Assembly (NCBI RefSeq): GCF_000812465.1
Contig: NZ_JWMA01000036.1
Coordinates: 62,001-126,000 of the forward strand
Source: Cupriavidus sp. IDO
Lineage (GTDB): Bacteria > Pseudomonadota > Gammaproteobacteria > Burkholderiales > Burkholderiaceae
Direction of reading: 5' to 3'
Length of the DNA: 64,000 bases
The notes under the pieces were generated by a model. The model had not been told where the DNA came from, made no database searches, and saw only the letters and a list, made by a program, of their open reading frames with translations. The stretch's first letter is position 1, and each line of letters starts with the position of its first letter. Below, one piece after another: positions 61,933-64,000 of the stretch. Both the position numbers and the translations under genes were made by a program.

Positions 61933-62928
61933 TCAGCCGGCCACGACGGCTGCGCGCCGACGCTTGCGCGCGGCGGGCTCGGGCGGGTCGAGCAGGGTGG
62001 TCCAGTAGACGATCTTCAGTTCGCCCTCCATGGTTTCCACCAGCGCCGACAGGCTTTCGACCCAGTCGCCGTCATTGCAGTAGAGCTGGCCATCCACGTC
62101 GCGGATCTCGGCCTTGTGGATATGCCCGCAGACCACGCCGTCGCAACCGCGGCGACGTGCTTCGTCGACCATCGCGTGCTCGAACGAGCTGATGTAGTTC
62201 ACCGCGTTCTTGACCTGGTGCTTCAGGTACTGGGACAGCGACCAGTAGGGAAAGCCAAGGCGCGCGCGGATGCGGTTGAAGTGCCGGTTCATCGCCAGGA
62301 TCACCGTGTACAGCGAATCGCCCAGGTAGGCCAGCCAGCGGGCATGCTGCACCACGCCGTCGAACAGGTCGCCGTGCACCACCCACAGGCGCCGCCCGCT
62401 GGCGGTGACGTGGACGGCGTCCTCGCGCACGGTGATGTCGCCGAACGCCATGCCGTCGAACTGGCGTGCCACCTCGTCATGGTTGCCGGGCACATAGATG
62501 ACTTCGGTGCCCTTGCGGGCCTTGCGCAGCAGCTTCTGCACGACATCATTGTGGCTCTGCGGCCAGTACCAGCCGCGGCGCAACTGCCAGCCGTCGATGA
62601 TGTCGCCGACCAGGTAGAGCTGGTCCGATTCGTTGTGCTTGAGGAAGTCGAGCAGGTAGGTGGCCTGGCATCCGGCCGTGCCGAGATGGATGTCCGACAG
62701 CCAGATGGCCCGATAGCGCTGGATCAGGTGCGGTTCGGGCGGGTAGCTCGTGCCGGCTTCGGAGGCCGGGGGGGATGCCGGGCGGGCAGCGGGAGATTCT
62801 AGATCCGAGGCCGGGGGCATGAATGCCGCCAGCGCGGCGGTCACGGAGAAGGTCGGGTCAGGACTTCTGCGCAGCCTGTGCGTGACCCACGACAGATATC
62901 CGCGGGCAGATCGGATTGCTTGAACCAT
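61933..62928 (-). CDS. LpxH-like calcineurin-type metallophosphoesterase
   Basis: A 331-residue metallophosphoesterase annotated in relatives as UDP-2,3-diacylglucosamine diphosphatase. The metal motifs are in order: DIHLG, GDIIDGW, GNHD, HGD and GHIH. It has an N-terminal extension of about 70 residues (Pro/Ala-rich) before the domain and a basic C-terminal tail. It is longer than canonical LpxH (about 240 residues), so a different phosphodiester substrate is possible. It lies upstream of the glycosyltransferase gene (76-nt gap), same strand. Confidence 0.87.
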   Translation of the reverse strand: MVQAIRSARGYLSWVTHRLRRSPDPTFSVTAALAAFMPPASDLESPAARPASPPASEAGTSYPPEPHLIQRYRAIWLSDIHLGTAGCQATYLLDFLKHNESDQLYLVGDIIDGWQLRRGWYWPQSHNDVVQKLLRKARKGTEVIYVPGNHDEVARQFDGMAFGDITVREDAVHVTASGRRLWVVHGDLFDGVVQHARWLAYLGDSLYTVILAMNRHFNRIRARLGFPYWSLSQYLKHQVKNAVNYISSFEHAMVDEARRRGCDGVVCGHIHKAEIRDVDGQLYCNDGDWVESLSALVETMEGELKIVYWTTLLDPPEPAARKRRRAAVVAG

Positions 62929-63030
62929 GTTGGCCCCGGTAACGGCGATGGCTGCATTCAGCCAGCCTGCCGTGACGGGACCGTGACGGAAACATGAATG
63001 ACATATGAAACCGGGCCTGGTTGCCCGGCG

Positions 63031-64000
63031 TCAGCGGGCCCTGGTCGACAGCGTATCCAGTGCCTCCAGCACTGCCGCTACCGCGCGCGGGTGGCGCAGC
63101 AGCGAGACGTGGCCGATGCCCGTCAGTGCTATGTGATGCGCACCGTCCAGCCATGACGTGCACGCCGGACCCGAGATCGAGTCGTGCCAGCTGAAGATCG
63201 AGACGAGGCGCCCGCGCAGCCGCGGCGATTCGGCGGCGGCGAGCGCTTCCAGCCAGTCATTGCCGCAGTGCATCTGTTCGGCATTGCGCCCGGTGCCAAA
63301 GCGCGCCAGGGCGCAGCCGTGATGCGGACTGCCCAGCGTTACGGCGCCGGTGCAGATCTCATCGGTGCCGCCCAGCACCATCGCCGCGCGGGCGGCAAGC
63401 CCGCCCATGCTGTGGCAGACCAGCAACGGCGGCCGCCCCGTTTGGGTGGCAATCGCGCGCATGCGGTCCAGCAGCACCGGCGCGTAGTCGTCAATGCCGC
63501 CGAATACCGGCTCCAGGTCGATCGCCTCGCAGCGGTAGCCCGCCGCCGCCAGCGCCGGCTGGAGGTCGAGCCAGACTGCATGGTTGCAGGCGTAGCCGTG
63601 CACCAGCAGCACCGTGGGAGCATTGCGGCCGGGTGAGGTTTCGGCGAATTGGCGGTGAGAGAGGAACGGCTGCAGCCAGTTGAACATGCGGAACACGGCC
63701 GCGTATTCGGCGAGGTAGCAGGCGAGCGCCTCGGGTGCCCGCAATGGCCTGCGGCAGGCGGCAATATCGGAGGGAGCGGCCGGCGGAAGATCGGCGCGCC
63801 GGATGCCAAAGCCCCGCTTCGTCAGCACGAAGGCCTGTGCGATGCCCAGTCCCAGGCCCGCCAGGACGACCAGCACGCCGGCCGCCAGCGCGGCGGCCCA
63901 GCCCCAGCCCGCCAGCCACACCAGCGCGGCGCCGATACCGCATGCGGTGGCCGCCTGCATGGCCACCGCAATGCGGCGGATGCCGGCGGCGCTCAGGCTC
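63031..64000 (-). CDS. Alpha/beta-hydrolase lipase, 5' end beyond the window
   Basis: The frame is open to the window edge, so the true start may lie outside; within the window the first start-like codon is GTG 63966, with ATG at 63960. After two hydrophobic N-terminal segments (about 5-45 from GTG 63966) come LLVHGYACNHAVWLDLQPAL (oxyanion region), nucleophile motif LLVCHSMGGLAARAAMVL and a later GIGHVSLLRH with the catalytic His. This is a lipase/esterase of the triacylglycerol-lipase type anchored by the N-terminal helices. Substrate unknown. Confidence 0.85.
   Translation of the reverse strand, partial: SLSAAGIRRIAVAMQAATACGIGAALVWLAGWGWAAALAAGVLVVLAGLGLGIAQAFVLTKRGFGIRRADLPPAAPSDIAACRRPLRAPEALACYLAEYAAVFRMFNWLQPFLSHRQFAETSPGRNAPTVLLVHGYACNHAVWLDLQPALAAAGYRCEAIDLEPVFGGIDDYAPVLLDRMRAIATQTGRPPLLVCHSMGGLAARAAMVLGGTDEICTGAVTLGSPHHGCALARFGTGRNAEQMHCGNDWLEALAAAESPRLRGRLVSIFSWHDSISGPACTSWLDGAHHIALTGIGHVSLLRHPRAVAAVLEALDTLSTRAR

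Overview
This is about 64 kb of a high-GC chromosome, gene-dense and without phage, insertion-sequence, CRISPR or plasmid signatures. The gene content and order (yicC-gmk-rpoZ-spoT-greB, lpxO, a puuD-type membrane urate oxidase, an XdhABC set, many OmpC-type porin/lipoprotein genes) point to a betaproteobacterium of the family Burkholderiaceae, most like Cupriavidus/Ralstonia; the genus is my inference from recognition of the layout, not from a search.

Left part (1-8.3 kb): a leftward block of a soluble Ser/Thr kinase, a PP2C phosphatase, RNase PH (rph) and the first codons of rdgB, diverging from a rightward yicC-gmk-rpoZ-spoT block. greB converges on spoT, and the 193-bp spacer between them is bounded by perfect 15-bp inverted repeats. 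From 8.4 to 16.4 kb come tRNA-Arg(ACG) and initiator tRNA-fMet with clear promoters, several small unknown genes, a piuC-like iron(II) hydroxylase gene broken by a one-base frameshift, a MocR-type regulator divergent from an AhpD-like gene, a DUF2252 gene, lpxO and a DUF333 lipoprotein. From 16.4 to 30 kb there are a tandem-PAS diguanylate cyclase, two convergent flavoproteins that share a TTAA stop, DUF1415, a methyltransferase, a FapA-family gene, a structured intergenic region that looks like a small RNA with its own terminator, a 52-residue membrane protein, tRNA-Thr(CGT), fbp, pepN and a DUF4136 lipoprotein. maeB and a porin follow.

The centre (34.5-52 kb) is a purine-catabolism region: xanthine dehydrogenase (xdhA, xdhB, xdhC), adenine/adenosine deaminase, guanine deaminase, a urate/xanthine permease, membrane urate oxidase with a cytochrome c tail (puuD), 5-hydroxyisourate hydrolase, OHCU decarboxylase and PuuE allantoinase. 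Together these would take adenine and guanine to allantoate. Two regulators sit in it: a GntR/FadR-type protein beside a cluster of TTGT-N2-ACAA operator-like sites, and a LysR-type protein divergent from xdhA. It is interrupted by a WxxGxW lipoprotein, a TMEM165-type manganese exporter with a yybP-ykoY (Mn) riboswitch, and a fatty-acid desaturase whose promoter region carries a perfect FNR-type box.

The right part (52-64 kb) has a tungstate-type binding protein gene without permease or ATPase, divergent from a ModE-like regulator with a long palindrome between them, then DUF4126, a YbbP-like permease, truncated haemoglobin, DUF924, TetR and LOG genes that overlap by 4 nt, dgkA, a GT4 glycosyltransferase, an LpxH-like metallophosphatase and a lipase whose reading frame runs off the window. 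All regulatory-site calls are by eye.
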